Virus record (IMG/VR): IMGVR_UViG_3300006484_000038
Span: 1 to 31,379 of that record
Direction: 5' to 3' (one strand)
DNA from: a virus
Length of the DNA: 31,379 nt
Position 1 is the first letter of the stretch. Each line of letters begins with the position of its first letter. A model generated the notes under the pieces. That model worked only from the letters and a program-made list of their open reading frames with translations. It did not search any database and was not told where the DNA came from. Below are positions 8,380 through 18,694 of this stretch, in pieces. The position numbers and the translations under genes were made by a program.

Positions 8380-11300
8380 TGGCGGATAATATTAAAATTA
8401 TAGGGGATGTAAGTAATATTCGAAGATTATCTCGTATAAAAAATGAAGATTTAAATTTAATAACAACATCTCTACAAAATAAAACATTTGGGGCTAAAGA
8501 AGATTATATACAATATATAGTATATGATGATCAAGGTGAAATATTATATTCAATAGATAATTACTCAAATTATAAATTACCTACAGATTTCTCTCTTACC
8601 CCAAAAGGTGAATATCCTATAATTGAAATAAACCCAGTTAAAGATTTAGAAGATCTTGGGTATATATCTGGTCAGTTTACTACCCAATATAATTTTAACA
8701 AATCAGTAATATCAGGTCCTACTCCTATATTATTTATAGATGAAATATCTGAAGATAGAACTGAAATTAGATTTAATTCAACGTTTCTTTCAACTCCACA
8801 ATTAGTATCTTGGGGTAATTATTTAGGTTCATCCATAGAGAATAATACTGAACAAATTAATTTTCTTTTAAATTTTCCTAATAATTTTCAATTTTTAATA
8901 ATAAATGTTGCTGTTGATCCTAATTCAGCAACACCTACATTATTATTAAAATTATACGATCCTCTTCCACTAGATATAGTAGAAAAAACATTAGGTTGGA
9001 TTAGTGAAGAAATAATTGAACCTTATATATTTACAGTTAATTTAGATTCATCTGTAGTATTACCTCCACCTCCACAATTAAAAGGTCCTAATTTTGATAT
9101 AGATCTAGATATTAAACAAAATGTAGCTACAAAATATGAAAGCTATAGCTCATTAATATCTTCATTAACTGGTTCTTCATATCATCGAGTATTAAATTAT
9201 ATGAATAATAATTCGTATGATTTAAATATCGATTATACTTCATTTGAAAATTTCATTCATTTTAGCTCAGCTAAAAAACGTTTAGAAATATTTTACAATA
9301 AAGTTAAACAAATTGAAGATTATAATACTGATATTAATATTTTATTGGCATCAAATTCAATTCTAAAAAATGAAGAAACAGCATCTATTAAATTAAAAAT
9401 TGATGGAATCGCTAAAAATTTTGATGGATTTGAAAATTACATGTATTTTGAATCAAGTTCATATACCTGGCCTAAAACAAATAATGTAAAACCTTATACT
9501 TTATTATCTACTAGCTCATTAATAACAAAAAACTGGTATAATTCATATACTGGTTCTGCTGAATTATATGATGAAAATAATTTAGATCATTTATATAATG
9601 TAATACCTGAGTATATTAAGTTTGATTCTGCAAATTACCAACCATATTTTAATTTTATTAATATGATTGGTCATTATTTTGATAATATATGGATTTATAT
9701 AACATCAATTAATGAATTATATAATGCTGATAATAATTTAGAAAAAGGTATTTCAAAAGATATTGTATATGATGCCTTAAAATCATTAGGTGTTAAACTT
9801 TACAATAGTAAAGGAGATGATGAGTTTGATGATTATATTGGAGGTATAAATTCTGGTAGTACTTTATTTTCAAATGATTTTTCTGCGACAAGTAGTTTTT
9901 TAAATAATATTCCTAAAAAAGATTTATTATCTGAACTATATAAAAGAATATATCATAATATTCCTTTATTATCAAAAACTAGAGGAACAAAAGCAGGTTT
10001 ACAAAATTTAATAACTACTTTTGGAATTACAAGTAGCATATTTGAACCTAAAGAATTTGGAGGTGATTTTAAATATGATAGATTAAAAGGTCATAATCAT
10101 CTTGCTGGTAAAATACATTTAATTAATAATCAAATAACAGGTAGTGTTTTATCCCCATTTATATCTTTACAACAACCTGTAACATCATCTGCTTTAGTAC
10201 AATCAACGGACTTACATTTTATTGATTTATCATTTAGCCCCCAACATGCTCAAAATGATCTAATTTCAGCATCTATAGCTCGTACCCACACTACATTTTC
10301 AGTAGATGATTATATTGGTGATCCTAGATACATGTATACTGATTCATATACTGAATTAGATCTTGAAAATAGAGATCATATTATAGTTTCTGGAAGTATA
10401 CCTTACAGATTAGATTATAAAGGATTTTTTGAATTAGTAAAATACTTTGATAATAGTTTATTTAAAATGTTAAAAGATTTTGTTCCTGCAAGAACAAATC
10501 CTATTATTGGTATATCAATTAAATCCCCAGTACTTGAACGTAATAAAGTAAAATCATATAAACCTAAAGTTACTACTGAATTTATTCATGAAGGTATATA
10601 TGAGGCTCCTACAATTTCTGAAGTTAAAGACTATAATTATGATATTTTAACTGGGAATAAATCTGAATTTTATACGGGTGAGTTTACTGGTTCATATGCT
10701 AATATAAATTACCATTTTGAATCTACAAATCCAAATCCATACTTATTTCCATCAAAATCAATTAATATAAACGAATTTAATCATACTGATTTTAATGTTA
10801 CTTTAAATAATATTTCTTCAAGTATAACATCTAAAAACAGATTAAAATTAGAAGATGTATATGTTACTTCTAAAGTATTAAAAAGTGGAGTAGAATTTAC
10901 ATCTAGTGCTGAATTACAAGATAGTTATAATTCATTATTAGGACATCAACGTTCTCGTTATGAGGGAACTAAATTATCTAGTTTAACATATAATAATTAT
11001 TCATCAGCATCCGCAACATATAGTGGAGATAGTTCATATGGTAAAACAGCAGCTATTGATAAAAATACTAGAAAAATAGGTTTATTTACTCAAATTGTAT
11101 CTAATCCATATTTTGGTATTCCTAAAAGAAATAATGTTGTATTAAAATATTTAGTTGATGCTGAAGGTAATTTAACTGAACTAAATAAGAAAAATAAACA
11201 TTGGGAAGAAGTCCAAAATATATTTAAAGCTGGCACTACAGCAACTGTTGCTTTATTTGATAATCAAAAATATTCCAACCAAAAAGCTACAGATGGTGTT

Positions 11301-12863
11301 AAAAACATATATAATAGTGGATATTCTTATTCTCCTATTTTATATAGTTCAGGTTCAGATAGTAGATTATATTTTAACTATACAGGAGATAGTTTATCTA
11401 AATTATTTAAAGTATCAACAAAAGGTGGAGCTATTATAAATGCACTTCCTGTAGTATATCCTATTACATCAGGTAAAATATTTGATTTATTTAGTGTAAA
11501 TACTGATATATTAGATGATAAATACCAAGAAGGAAATGCTTATCTGACTTCAGCCACTAATACTTTTACTACATATAGTATTGCAGAATCAGGTCAACAA
11601 TTATTTACTGCTAATTTTTCAGTTAAAGTAACATTTGGAAGTGTTGATCAAAGTGGATCTTTTACTTTTAATATTAACAAAGTAGGATCTGGACCTTTAA
11701 CCAATGGTTCTAAAACATTAGCATTTACCTCTTCATATAAAGGAGAAGTAGATGTACAAAATTTACCAACTACAACTACACAATTTTGGTGTACGTTAAC
11801 TGGCCCCGGAGATGGTCAAACATTAAATACTCCATATGAAACTAAAATATTTAGACCTGGTGAAACAACCCCGTATGAAATTCTTCCTGCGGGAACTAAA
11901 TTTAGATCAATAACTATAGCTCCTTTTGTTTATCCTTATGGACCTGGTGGGGCATATATACTTCAAGGCTCTAGACAAGTTTGGGTTAGAAATACTACAA
12001 GTGGCGAAAATTTTTATGATGGGATTGGTTCTATAGCTTATTCAAACTTAGGTTCAAGTTCTCCTCCAATATATGATGTACCATCATATACAAATCAATA
12101 TAGAAAATTTTATTTTAATTTTAATAATTTATTAACTCAAACTCAAGAATTTAATGTTGAAACATTATATGGTGAACTAGCATTAAATGATAAAATTGCA
12201 TTTGAATTTATTACCGGAAGTGGTGGATTTAATACTAATGGATTTGTAGCTGAAGTATTACCTGGAGGTACATTAACTAATTCACTAGCTACAAATCAAA
12301 CAGGACTTAATCCATACGCCACTAGCTCATTAACTCAATTTGTATCTGGTTCATCTAATAATAATACTATAATATTAAGTAGTGAATTAAGTTATTTTCA
12401 AAATTATCAATTTGTACCAAGTGGAAGTAATATAATTAAAAATTCACTTTATGATTCATTTGGTTTAAAAAATGGAGATATAAATTTTGTTTTCTCTCCT
12501 AAACCTGGAGATATTGTTATATTATATTATGGTGGAAATGGAAACTTTGTAGAATCTAATATAGCTTCAATAACTAAAGTTGGAGGTAAACTTAATATTA
12601 CTTTAACAACAACGTTACCAAGTGCGCTTCGTATTCCTGTTTATTCATCAACAACATTAGATAAATTTTTAATATTAAGTAAAACTAATGATGAAAATAA
12701 TATAATATTAAGCTTTATTAAACCTGATAATGAAACATCATTGGGATTAATAATTCCTAACGATATTCACCCTGATGTGCTAGATAACATAGATGCAATA
12801 ACAAAAGAATTAAAACAAAAATTAATTGACCTAGGCTCAATAAACAGTGGGGGTGGTTTTTAA
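8379..12863 (+). CDS. Large baseplate/tail virion protein (1494 residues)
   Basis: A very large structural protein. Residues ~1-230 are beta-rich. Residues ~245-600 contain helical sequence, including SAKKRLEIFYNKVKQIEDYN and, near 521-550, KRIYHNIPLLSKTRGTKAGL followed by LITTFGI. That last pattern (a helix, then K-[ST]-[KR]-G-T-x-x-[GS]-[LI], then a phenylalanine-glycine turn) recurs in baseplate or tail proteins of marine T4-like phages. The C-terminal ~900 residues are Ser/Thr/Gly-rich beta sequence, probably peripheral domains. It could be the functional counterpart of T4 gp7, the largest wedge protein, on the basis of size and position, but no sequence proof is available. It ends the tightly overlapping cluster that begins with gp25. 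Confidence 0.6.
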   Translation: MADNIKIIGDVSNIRRLSRIKNEDLNLITTSLQNKTFGAKEDYIQYIVYDDQGEILYSIDNYSNYKLPTDFSLTPKGEYPIIEINPVKDLEDLGYISGQFTTQYNFNKSVISGPTPILFIDEISEDRTEIRFNSTFLSTPQLVSWGNYLGSSIENNTEQINFLLNFPNNFQFLIINVAVDPNSATPTLLLKLYDPLPLDIVEKTLGWISEEIIEPYIFTVNLDSSVVLPPPPQLKGPNFDIDLDIKQNVATKYESYSSLISSLTGSSYHRVLNYMNNNSYDLNIDYTSFENFIHFSSAKKRLEIFYNKVKQIEDYNTDINILLASNSILKNEETASIKLKIDGIAKNFDGFENYMYFESSSYTWPKTNNVKPYTLLSTSSLITKNWYNSYTGSAELYDENNLDHLYNVIPEYIKFDSANYQPYFNFINMIGHYFDNIWIYITSINELYNADNNLEKGISKDIVYDALKSLGVKLYNSKGDDEFDDYIGGINSGSTLFSNDFSATSSFLNNIPKKDLLSELYKRIYHNIPLLSKTRGTKAGLQNLITTFGITSSIFEPKEFGGDFKYDRLKGHNHLAGKIHLINNQITGSVLSPFISLQQPVTSSALVQSTDLHFIDLSFSPQHAQNDLISASIARTHTTFSVDDYIGDPRYMYTDSYTELDLENRDHIIVSGSIPYRLDYKGFFELVKYFDNSLFKMLKDFVPARTNPIIGISIKSPVLERNKVKSYKPKVTTEFIHEGIYEAPTISEVKDYNYDILTGNKSEFYTGEFTGSYANINYHFESTNPNPYLFPSKSININEFNHTDFNVTLNNISSSITSKNRLKLEDVYVTSKVLKSGVEFTSSAELQDSYNSLLGHQRSRYEGTKLSSLTYNNYSSASATYSGDSSYGKTAAIDKNTRKIGLFTQIVSNPYFGIPKRNNVVLKYLVDAEGNLTELNKKNKHWEEVQNIFKAGTTATVALFDNQKYSNQKATDGVKNIYNSGYSYSPILYSSGSDSRLYFNYTGDSLSKLFKVSTKGGAIINALPVVYPITSGKIFDLFSVNTDILDDKYQEGNAYLTSATNTFTTYSIAESGQQLFTANFSVKVTFGSVDQSGSFTFNINKVGSGPLTNGSKTLAFTSSYKGEVDVQNLPTTTTQFWCTLTGPGDGQTLNTPYETKIFRPGETTPYEILPAGTKFRSITIAPFVYPYGPGGAYILQGSRQVWVRNTTSGENFYDGIGSIAYSNLGSSSPPIYDVPSYTNQYRKFYFNFNNLLTQTQEFNVETLYGELALNDKIAFEFITGSGGFNTNGFVAEVLPGGTLTNSLATNQTGLNPYATSSLTQFVSGSSNNNTIILSSELSYFQNYQFVPSGSNIIKNSLYDSFGLKNGDINFVFSPKPGDIVILYYGGNGNFVESNIASITKVGGKLNITLTTTLPSALRIPVYSSTTLDKFLILSKTNDENNIILSFIKPDNETSLGLIIPNDIHPDVLDNIDAITKELKQKLIDLGSINSGGGF

Positions 12864-12911
12864 TTAAAAAATTTATAAAATATATATTTATACGAAAATA
12901 ATAAATAAATT
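12864..12911 (+). promoter_or_regulatory. 48-base AT-only-like leader with dyad and ATATTTATA motif
   Basis: This is the longest gap in the structural region. It carries TATAAA (12874-12879) paired with TTTATA (12887-12892), a perfect 6-bp dyad around a 7-base loop, and the ATATTTATA element at 12884-12892. It separates the overlapping baseplate cluster from the fibre cluster, so a fresh promoter here is plausible. Confidence 0.35.
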
Positions 12912-13574
12912 ATGGCAATTTTAAATAACACTACCGTAACTGTAGATGCTATATTAACTAAAAAGGGACGTGAATTGTTGGCAAGAAACGACGGTTCTTT
13001 CCAAATTACTCAATTTGCATTAGCTGATGATGAAATTGATTATACTTTATATAATCCAACCCATCCATCAGGTTCTGCATTTTATGGTGAAGCTATTGAA
13101 GCTATGCCTATGATGGAAGCCTTTCCTGATGAATCTCAGATTATGAGATATAAATTAGTAACTTTACCTCGCGGTACTTCGAAATTACCTGTTATTTCTT
13201 TAGGTTACAACACAATATCATTACGTCAAGGGGCTTCATTAACAATAACTCCTCAAACGTTAAATTATTTAGGATCAACTTCAACTTTTGAAGCTAATGG
13301 TTATACTGCTACTATTGCTGATATTAGATTAATGTCTGCTTTTAATGGTAGTGGTATTGTATCAATTACAGATGTAACAAATCTTAATACTACTACTGGT
13401 ACTAAATTAAGTAAATCCGAATTAGGAACTTCATTTACATTAACCGGTACCACAATTAATACTTTATTTGGTACTTCATTATCTCAATTATCAACAACTA
13501 TTACAGTTACTGGTAGAGATTCAGGTGCTAGAATAACAATCCCAGTAAATATAATTAAAGTAAATAACTTATAA
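12912..13574 (+). CDS. Virion structural protein with conserved N-terminal module
   Basis: A 220-residue protein. Residues ~1-45 (TTVTVDAILTKKGRELLAR, then FQITQFALADDEIDY) form a module common at the N-terminus of virion proteins in marine and Bacteroidota phages; it probably mediates attachment to the particle. Residues ~115-220 are Thr/Ser-rich beta sequence, possibly an Ig-like fold ending in GRDSGARITIPVNI. Codon use includes more CGT and CGC than in the baseplate genes just upstream. It starts the fibre cluster and is followed two bases later by the next virion gene. The precise role is unknown. Confidence 0.6.
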   Translation: MAILNNTTVTVDAILTKKGRELLARNDGSFQITQFALADDEIDYTLYNPTHPSGSAFYGEAIEAMPMMEAFPDESQIMRYKLVTLPRGTSKLPVISLGYNTISLRQGASLTITPQTLNYLGSTSTFEANGYTATIADIRLMSAFNGSGIVSITDVTNLNTTTGTKLSKSELGTSFTLTGTTINTLFGTSLSQLSTTITVTGRDSGARITIPVNIIKVNNL

Positions 13575-13575
13575 T

Positions 13576-14574
13576 ATGTCCTTTATTAGATACAACACTG
13601 ATGATTCAGTAATAAGTTCGGAAACCGTAGTAAGAGGAGCATGGACTAATGATACTGCTAGTTTAACTACATTTTTTACTTCTAGTGTAGTTACTAGTTC
13701 TTATTACATAAATGTATACGATACTTCAGCTACTTCTTCTTTACAATTTACGATCCAATACGGACACGTAAGTGGAAGTGGATCCACACTTTTAAATCCT
13801 TCAGTAAACGGAGTTACACCAACTCGTATTGCTTATGGACAGTATAGAAGTTTAATTTATAATGATGAAAATTCATCATTTAATTTTGGAGGTAAAGTTT
13901 CAGAACATTTCTATGCATTATCAGTAGCTCGTTCTAAATATAAAGAATCTATTAAACCAGGATCATTATCTTTAAAATTATATTCTGGTTCATCTGCTTT
14001 AGTGTTAACGGATGATAGTATTATTAATGGATCTGTTACTAACTTTATTGGTTCTAACCGTTATTATACTATAATTTCTGGTAGTAATGGTGTTGCTGCT
14101 ACTTCTCCTAAAAATGGAGTTAGCGGTAGTTATGGATTAGTATTTCCTGATTTAGGAGTTATTTTATTAAATGCTCGTGCTTTAGATGTAACATCAGCTG
14201 ATGGTGGTATTGGATTTATGTCTAATACTGGAAGTAATGTTACTGGAAATCCAAACAATTTCCAAATGTTTAAAGTAATAAGTGGATCAAATGGAGTATA
14301 TGGTTTTACACTTCAATCTCAAGAAACCGTGTCATCACGTTATTTCTTTACTAGAGTTAAAAATAGTGACTTTAACTATACAACAAATCCATCTATTATA
14401 AATGAAAGTGGTAGTTTATTATATGATACATTAATAGATAATCCTCAAACATACATTAGTACTGTGGGTATGTACAACGATAATAATGAGTTATTAGCGG
14501 TTGCTAAATTATCTCGCCCTTTAATTAAAGACTTTACTAAAGAATCTTTAATAAGAATTAAATTAGATTACTAA
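13576..14574 (+). CDS. Virion protein with C-terminal module shared with the 24898 gene
   Basis: A 332-residue Ser/Gly-rich, beta-rich protein. The central region has GGKVSEHFYALSVARSKYKE (~105-125) followed by GSLSLKLYSG. The C-terminal ~70 residues contain YTTNPSI, then YISTVGMYNDNNELLAVAKL. A clearly homologous module (YNPSL, then YASTLGLYNDNHELLMVAKF) makes up most of the 103-residue protein coded at 24898. The two genes bracket the giant Thr-Pro fibre genes. The module likely acts as an attachment or trimerisation element of fibre proteins. It is a structural protein by context; the function is not otherwise known. Confidence 0.6.
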   Translation: MSFIRYNTDDSVISSETVVRGAWTNDTASLTTFFTSSVVTSSYYINVYDTSATSSLQFTIQYGHVSGSGSTLLNPSVNGVTPTRIAYGQYRSLIYNDENSSFNFGGKVSEHFYALSVARSKYKESIKPGSLSLKLYSGSSALVLTDDSIINGSVTNFIGSNRYYTIISGSNGVAATSPKNGVSGSYGLVFPDLGVILLNARALDVTSADGGIGFMSNTGSNVTGNPNNFQMFKVISGSNGVYGFTLQSQETVSSRYFFTRVKNSDFNYTTNPSIINESGSLLYDTLIDNPQTYISTVGMYNDNNELLAVAKLSRPLIKDFTKESLIRIKLDY

Positions 14575-14587
14575 AAAAACGCTATAA

Positions 14588-15517
14588 ATGGCTTCATTTA
14601 AAAGGTTAAAACGATCAGATGTAATATCTGTACCATATGTAGCTAATAAAAAATGGTTTTTTGAGTATTGCCCATATCCTGAAAACGATCAATATATCAA
14701 AATATATAAAGGAACCAACTTAACTGGTTCCTTTTCATTAGATGAAGATCCAGTTACGGAAGGGCAATATGAGAGATTAGTATATTCTCAAGTAAATCAT
14801 CTATTTTATCAAAAATATTCATCCAGTGTTGAACTTCTTGACACTGGTTCATTACTGCGTTCTTTATATTACGATAACCAATCTCAAGTAAGAGCTACAG
14901 GTTCTTATTTCAACTATAATGAAAATCCAGGTTTAATAAAGAATTTCCCAACTGGATCAAATGCTGGTATTCGTGTATTGTCAATAGACCAAGATTTATA
15001 TGGTCAACAAATTCTTCCGTATCATTTTGAACTAACATCATCTGTTTATTCTATCAAAGATGATGGTATTGGTAATTTAATTGATACTCAAAATTCAAAC
15101 ACTCATATAGGTAACATTTTTTATTCTCATGGTTTGTGTATAATAACAAATCAAGATTATCAATTAATGTTTCCTTTAACTCCTTTAGCAAAATATAAGA
15201 GTGTTACATACTTAGATACGGATATTAATAGAATAATAAATCTAATTCCAAGCACTGATGGTAGAGGAGGAAATATAGATGTTGCTAGTGTAACATTATC
15301 TGGTGAAAATGCTAGTTTTTATAATATATACAATAATGGAACTGTAAAATTTAGTGATTTAGGATTAGGTTCATACCCTGTAACTTATACTATAAACTCA
15401 GTATTGCCTGGAAGTAGTTGCTCTGATAAAGTTTTAATAAGTAACAATGCAACATTAGTTGCTAATGTAATAAATAATTGCGCGTTTAAAATAAGTGTAG
15501 TAGAAAAACCTATGTAA
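14588..15517 (+). CDS. Fibre-cluster virion protein
   Basis: A 309-residue protein. Residues ~1-200 are a mixed globular domain with the landmark HIGNIFYSHGLCIITN (~172-188), a pattern I associate with virion proteins of Bacteroidota phages. Residues ~200-309 form a beta-rich C-terminal domain with two conserved cysteines (SSCSD and NNCAF). The Cys-containing end resembles the N-terminal part of the next gene product, so the two may form one fibre assembly. The start ATG follows CTATAA without any Shine-Dalgarno sequence. No enzymatic motif is visible. Confidence 0.55.
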   Translation: MASFKRLKRSDVISVPYVANKKWFFEYCPYPENDQYIKIYKGTNLTGSFSLDEDPVTEGQYERLVYSQVNHLFYQKYSSSVELLDTGSLLRSLYYDNQSQVRATGSYFNYNENPGLIKNFPTGSNAGIRVLSIDQDLYGQQILPYHFELTSSVYSIKDDGIGNLIDTQNSNTHIGNIFYSHGLCIITNQDYQLMFPLTPLAKYKSVTYLDTDINRIINLIPSTDGRGGNIDVASVTLSGENASFYNIYNNGTVKFSDLGLGSYPVTYTINSVLPGSSCSDKVLISNNATLVANVINNCAFKISVVEKPM

Positions 15518-15535
15518 AAGGTTAATAGTAAATAA

Positions 15536-18500
15536 ATGAGAAAATATACAGTAACACTTACGGTAAATAACAAGTCGGGTCCCTTTAATATATTTTATAA
15601 TACTAATATATTAGCTTCTTTAGTCTCTGGGGGATCTGCAAGTAATATAAGTGCTACTGCTTTAACTAACGGGATTGATATTCTTGTTGGTGATGATGTA
15701 AATAGTATTGATGTAGTAAATTTAAAAGAAACATGTCTTAATATTGAATCTTACTATCCAAATATTACACCTACACCAACTCCATCAATCACACCTTCTA
15801 ATACACCTACCCCAAGTATAACGCCATCATTTACAGTAACTCCTACAAATACTGCAACACCAACAAATACAGCAACAAATACCCCTACAGGAACACCAAC
15901 TCAAACTCCAACAACTACAATAACTGCTTCACCAACACAAACACCAACTCAAACTCCAACTCAAACACAAACTACTACACTAACCGCTTCTCCATTCTCA
16001 TCCCCAACACCTACACAAACTGTAACTCAAACTTCTACTCAAACACCTACTGTAACTTCTACTAATACGTCAACACCAACTCCAACAGTAACTAAAACTT
16101 CAACACCAACTCCATCTACATCACAAACAGCAACACCAACCCCAACTACTACAAATACAGGAACTCCAACAAATACTCCAACATTTACAACAACTCCTAC
16201 AAATACAGGAACTCCAACAAATACTCCAACAGTTACTCCAACATCTGGTTACTTATGTAACACTCCAATAAGTGGTAGCTACTCAGTTTCAGCTACTGAT
16301 TACATAATATATGTTGGTGGAGTTAACGGAAATGTAAACTTTAACTTAAATGTTAATACAATTTCAGATACATTTAGATTATATTATCCAAATGGCACAT
16401 TGTTAAGAACTTATTCCCCATCTAATGGTGTAGTACGTGATACTCTTTACCTAGATGGAACTTCAAATTATATTAGAGTAAATGTTGATGCTTCTACTAG
16501 TATAGAAACATTATGGTCATTCGTATTAGAATGTCCTATAGCAGTTAGTCAAACACTAACCCCAACAACAACTCCTACTCAAACACCTACAATGACTCCT
16601 TCCCCAACAGTTCCAAACTGTGGTAGTGGAATAAGTGGTAGCTACTCAGTATTACCTCAAGAATTTAGCATATATGTAGGTGCATTTGGTGGAAATGCGA
16701 CATTTGAATATAACAATTATGATTTAGCTGATACAATCCAATTATATTATAAATCTAATTTAATAGCAACTTATAATAATACGGGTTATAATATTGCAAC
16801 TATTAGCTTAGATGGAACTTCGGATCACGTTGTTGTTAAAGTAACTCCTTACAATGATGTTGAAACTCAATTTAACTTTAAATTATCTTGTTTATCAATA
16901 ACTCCTACTCCAACTCCATCTATAACACCTACTAATACTGCAACTCCAACAAATACACCAACTAATACAGTAACATCTACAAATACTCCAACTCAAACTA
17001 AAACCCCACAAAATTCACCGACTACTACAGCTACACCTACTAATACACCAAGTGTAACAGCTACACAAACTACTACCCCTTCAGAAACTCCAACAAATAC
17101 TCCTACTAATACAAATACTCCTAGCATAACACCTACTAATACCCCAACTACAACAAATACAAATACCCCAACCCCTAGCGTAACTGAAAGTTCAACCCCT
17201 ACTCCAACTCCAACAATTACAGCAACAGTTACTCAAACATCTACCCCAACTAATACAGTAACTAGTACTCCTACTAATACTGTAACTCCTACAAATACAT
17301 CCACACAAACACCAACAAATACTCCTTCTAATACTACTACAAATACTCCAACTCCATCAACTACCCAAACACAAACCCCTACAACTACACCAACAAATAC
17401 ACCAACTCCATCTATAACACCTTCAGGAACACCTACTAATACACCAACACAAACTGGAACACCTACTAATACACCGACTAATACAGTAACTCCAACAGTT
17501 ACTGCTACTAATACTTTAACACCTTCTCCAACTATCACTGCTACTCCAGGATTTACTCCAACTAGCACATCTACAAATACCCCAACTCCAACAAATACTC
17601 CTACAAATACAGTTACACCAACTACAACACAAACTCAAACTCAAACTTCAACCCCATCTAATACACCAACCCAAACAACAACTCCATCAAATACACCACC
17701 CGTAACTCCAGCTAATACATCTACCCCAACTAATACTCCATCTAACACAGCAACTCAAACACCTACACCTTCAACTACATTAACTGCCACTCCAACACCA
17801 ACAGTAACACAAACTGGAACCCCTACTCAAACTCCAACACCTACTCCAACAATAGTTAATTTAATCATAACTAATGCAACTGCTAATTGTGAAGCTGGAA
17901 CAGCTACTATTGATATATCAGGTGGTACACCTAATTTTGAATATAGTATTGATGGTGGCGTAACTTATACTGCTCCTACTTCAGCAACTACTTATACATT
18001 TAGTGGTGTTGCTGGAACGATAGAACCTTGGGTTAGAGATTCAACAGGATATGTGTATAGATGGCAACAAATTGATTGTGGTAATTTAACAGTTACTTTT
18101 ACACCTTCATATTTAACTTATAATGCAGAAGGATTTATTAGTGGTGAATCAGAAAGTCCATCTATATCTAGTTTTAATGTAAGCCAACCATATGATACGA
18201 TTCACACAGTTCAAGCAACTTCTACAGGTGCTACTGAATTTATTGGATGGTCTAGATACCCAAATAATGCTGTTGGTCCGTTAACAACAACCGTATCATC
18301 ATATACTCATAGATTTAAGAAAAATGAAACTATATATGCTATATTTAATGCTTTAGATGTTACTCAAAGAACATTCTGTTATAAACCATTTAATGCTGGA
18401 TATACGTTAACTGATATAGATAGAACAGCAATTTGTGCAACCTGTACAACAATTTCTGTATATTTTAGAATATCAGAATTAGAATCTAATTCAGGTAATT

Positions 18501-18676
18501 TTGCGGCATCAACATGGTATTCAGATCCAACATTAACAACTCAAATTCCAAGTGGCTCATTTAGATTACCAATTAATGAAACGACATCCCCAACTTCAAC
18601 AATATTTATGTTAAATAATGGGGTTGCAACAGCAACAGGAAGTTGCCCAATAACAGTAACAGAAACTGATTGTTAA
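15536..18676 (+). CDS. Giant modular fibre/adhesin with Thr-Pro stalks (1046 residues)
   Basis: The protein reads as beads on a string. Residues 1-78 are a small beta domain. Residues 79-236 are a Thr-Pro stalk of short T-P-[TSN]-x units. Residues 241-333 are module A (Cys to Cys). A short stalk follows, then residues 362-452 are module B, a duplicate of A. Residues ~455-772 are a long stalk. After this comes a SprB-like repeat near 777-845 ([18 protein letters not shown], then VRDSTG), an InlB-like repeat near 860-940 (FIGWSRYP, then ETIYAIFNA), and a Cys-containing end. SprB and InlB-type repeats are adhesin modules. The stalks should be extended and rod-like. No signal peptide is seen, in keeping with an intracellularly assembled phage fibre. 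Host attachment is the likely role. Confidence 0.7.
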   Translation: MRKYTVTLTVNNKSGPFNIFYNTNILASLVSGGSASNISATALTNGIDILVGDDVNSIDVVNLKETCLNIESYYPNITPTPTPSITPSNTPTPSITPSFTVTPTNTATPTNTATNTPTGTPTQTPTTTITASPTQTPTQTPTQTQTTTLTASPFSSPTPTQTVTQTSTQTPTVTSTNTSTPTPTVTKTSTPTPSTSQTATPTPTTTNTGTPTNTPTFTTTPTNTGTPTNTPTVTPTSGYLCNTPISGSYSVSATDYIIYVGGVNGNVNFNLNVNTISDTFRLYYPNGTLLRTYSPSNGVVRDTLYLDGTSNYIRVNVDASTSIETLWSFVLECPIAVSQTLTPTTTPTQTPTMTPSPTVPNCGSGISGSYSVLPQEFSIYVGAFGGNATFEYNNYDLADTIQLYYKSNLIATYNNTGYNIATISLDGTSDHVVVKVTPYNDVETQFNFKLSCLSITPTPTPSITPTNTATPTNTPTNTVTSTNTPTQTKTPQNSPTTTATPTNTPSVTATQTTTPSETPTNTPTNTNTPSITPTNTPTTTNTNTPTPSVTESSTPTPTPTITATVTQTSTPTNTVTSTPTNTVTPTNTSTQTPTNTPSNTTTNTPTPSTTQTQTPTTTPTNTPTPSITPSGTPTNTPTQTGTPTNTPTNTVTPTVTATNTLTPSPTITATPGFTPTSTSTNTPTPTNTPTNTVTPTTTQTQTQTSTPSNTPTQTTTPSNTPPVTPANTSTPTNTPSNTATQTPTPSTTLTATPTPTVTQTGTPTQTPTPTPTIVNLIITNATANCEAGTATIDISGGTPNFEYSIDGGVTYTAPTSATTYTFSGVAGTIEPWVRDSTGYVYRWQQIDCGNLTVTFTPSYLTYNAEGFISGESESPSISSFNVSQPYDTIHTVQATSTGATEFIGWSRYPNNAVGPLTTTVSSYTHRFKKNETIYAIFNALDVTQRTFCYKPFNAGYTLTDIDRTAICATCTTISVYFRISELESNSGNFAASTWYSDPTLTTQIPSGSFRLPINETTSPTSTIFMLNNGVATATGSCPITVTETDC
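15770..16243 (+). repeat. Thr-Pro coding repeat block 1
   Basis: Degenerate 6- and 12-base units coding T-P-T-x. The + strand is almost free of G across the block. Confidence 0.85.
16256..16534 (+). repeat. Fibre module A (duplicated domain)
   Basis: A 93-residue domain starting and ending with Cys, with ISGSYSV near its start and [12 protein letters not shown] near its end. It pairs with module B at 16619-16891; the two share a run of about 20 identical bases at their starts. Confidence 0.75.
16619..16891 (+). repeat. Fibre module B (copy of module A)
   Basis: A 91-residue domain with the same ISGSYSV start, the [12 protein letters not shown] element and terminal Cys residues as module A. 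It is separated from A by a short Thr-Pro linker. Confidence 0.75.
16900..17850 (+). repeat. Thr-Pro coding repeat block 2 (long)
   Basis: About 950 bases of T-P-[TSN]-x units with very few interruptions, with the same G-poor + strand as block 1. Its complement gives spurious Val/Gly-rich frames. Confidence 0.85.
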
Positions 18677-18694
18677 TATAGAAAATACAATATT

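Noticed and set aside
14580-14590. TATAAATG before the 14588 gene as a T4-type late promoter
   Set aside because: The match to TATAAATA is 7 of 8, but it includes the start codon itself, so a transcript from it would begin inside the gene.
17233-17568. Minus-strand Val/Gly-rich open frame of 111 codons
   Set aside because: It is the complement of the Thr-Pro repeat: codons for Thr and Pro read backwards as Gly and Val. The regular pattern is fully explained by the + strand gene.
16900-17850. Repeat block considered as a CRISPR array
   Set aside because: The repeats are short degenerate coding units in one open frame, with no constant repeat separated by unique spacers and no cas genes nearby.
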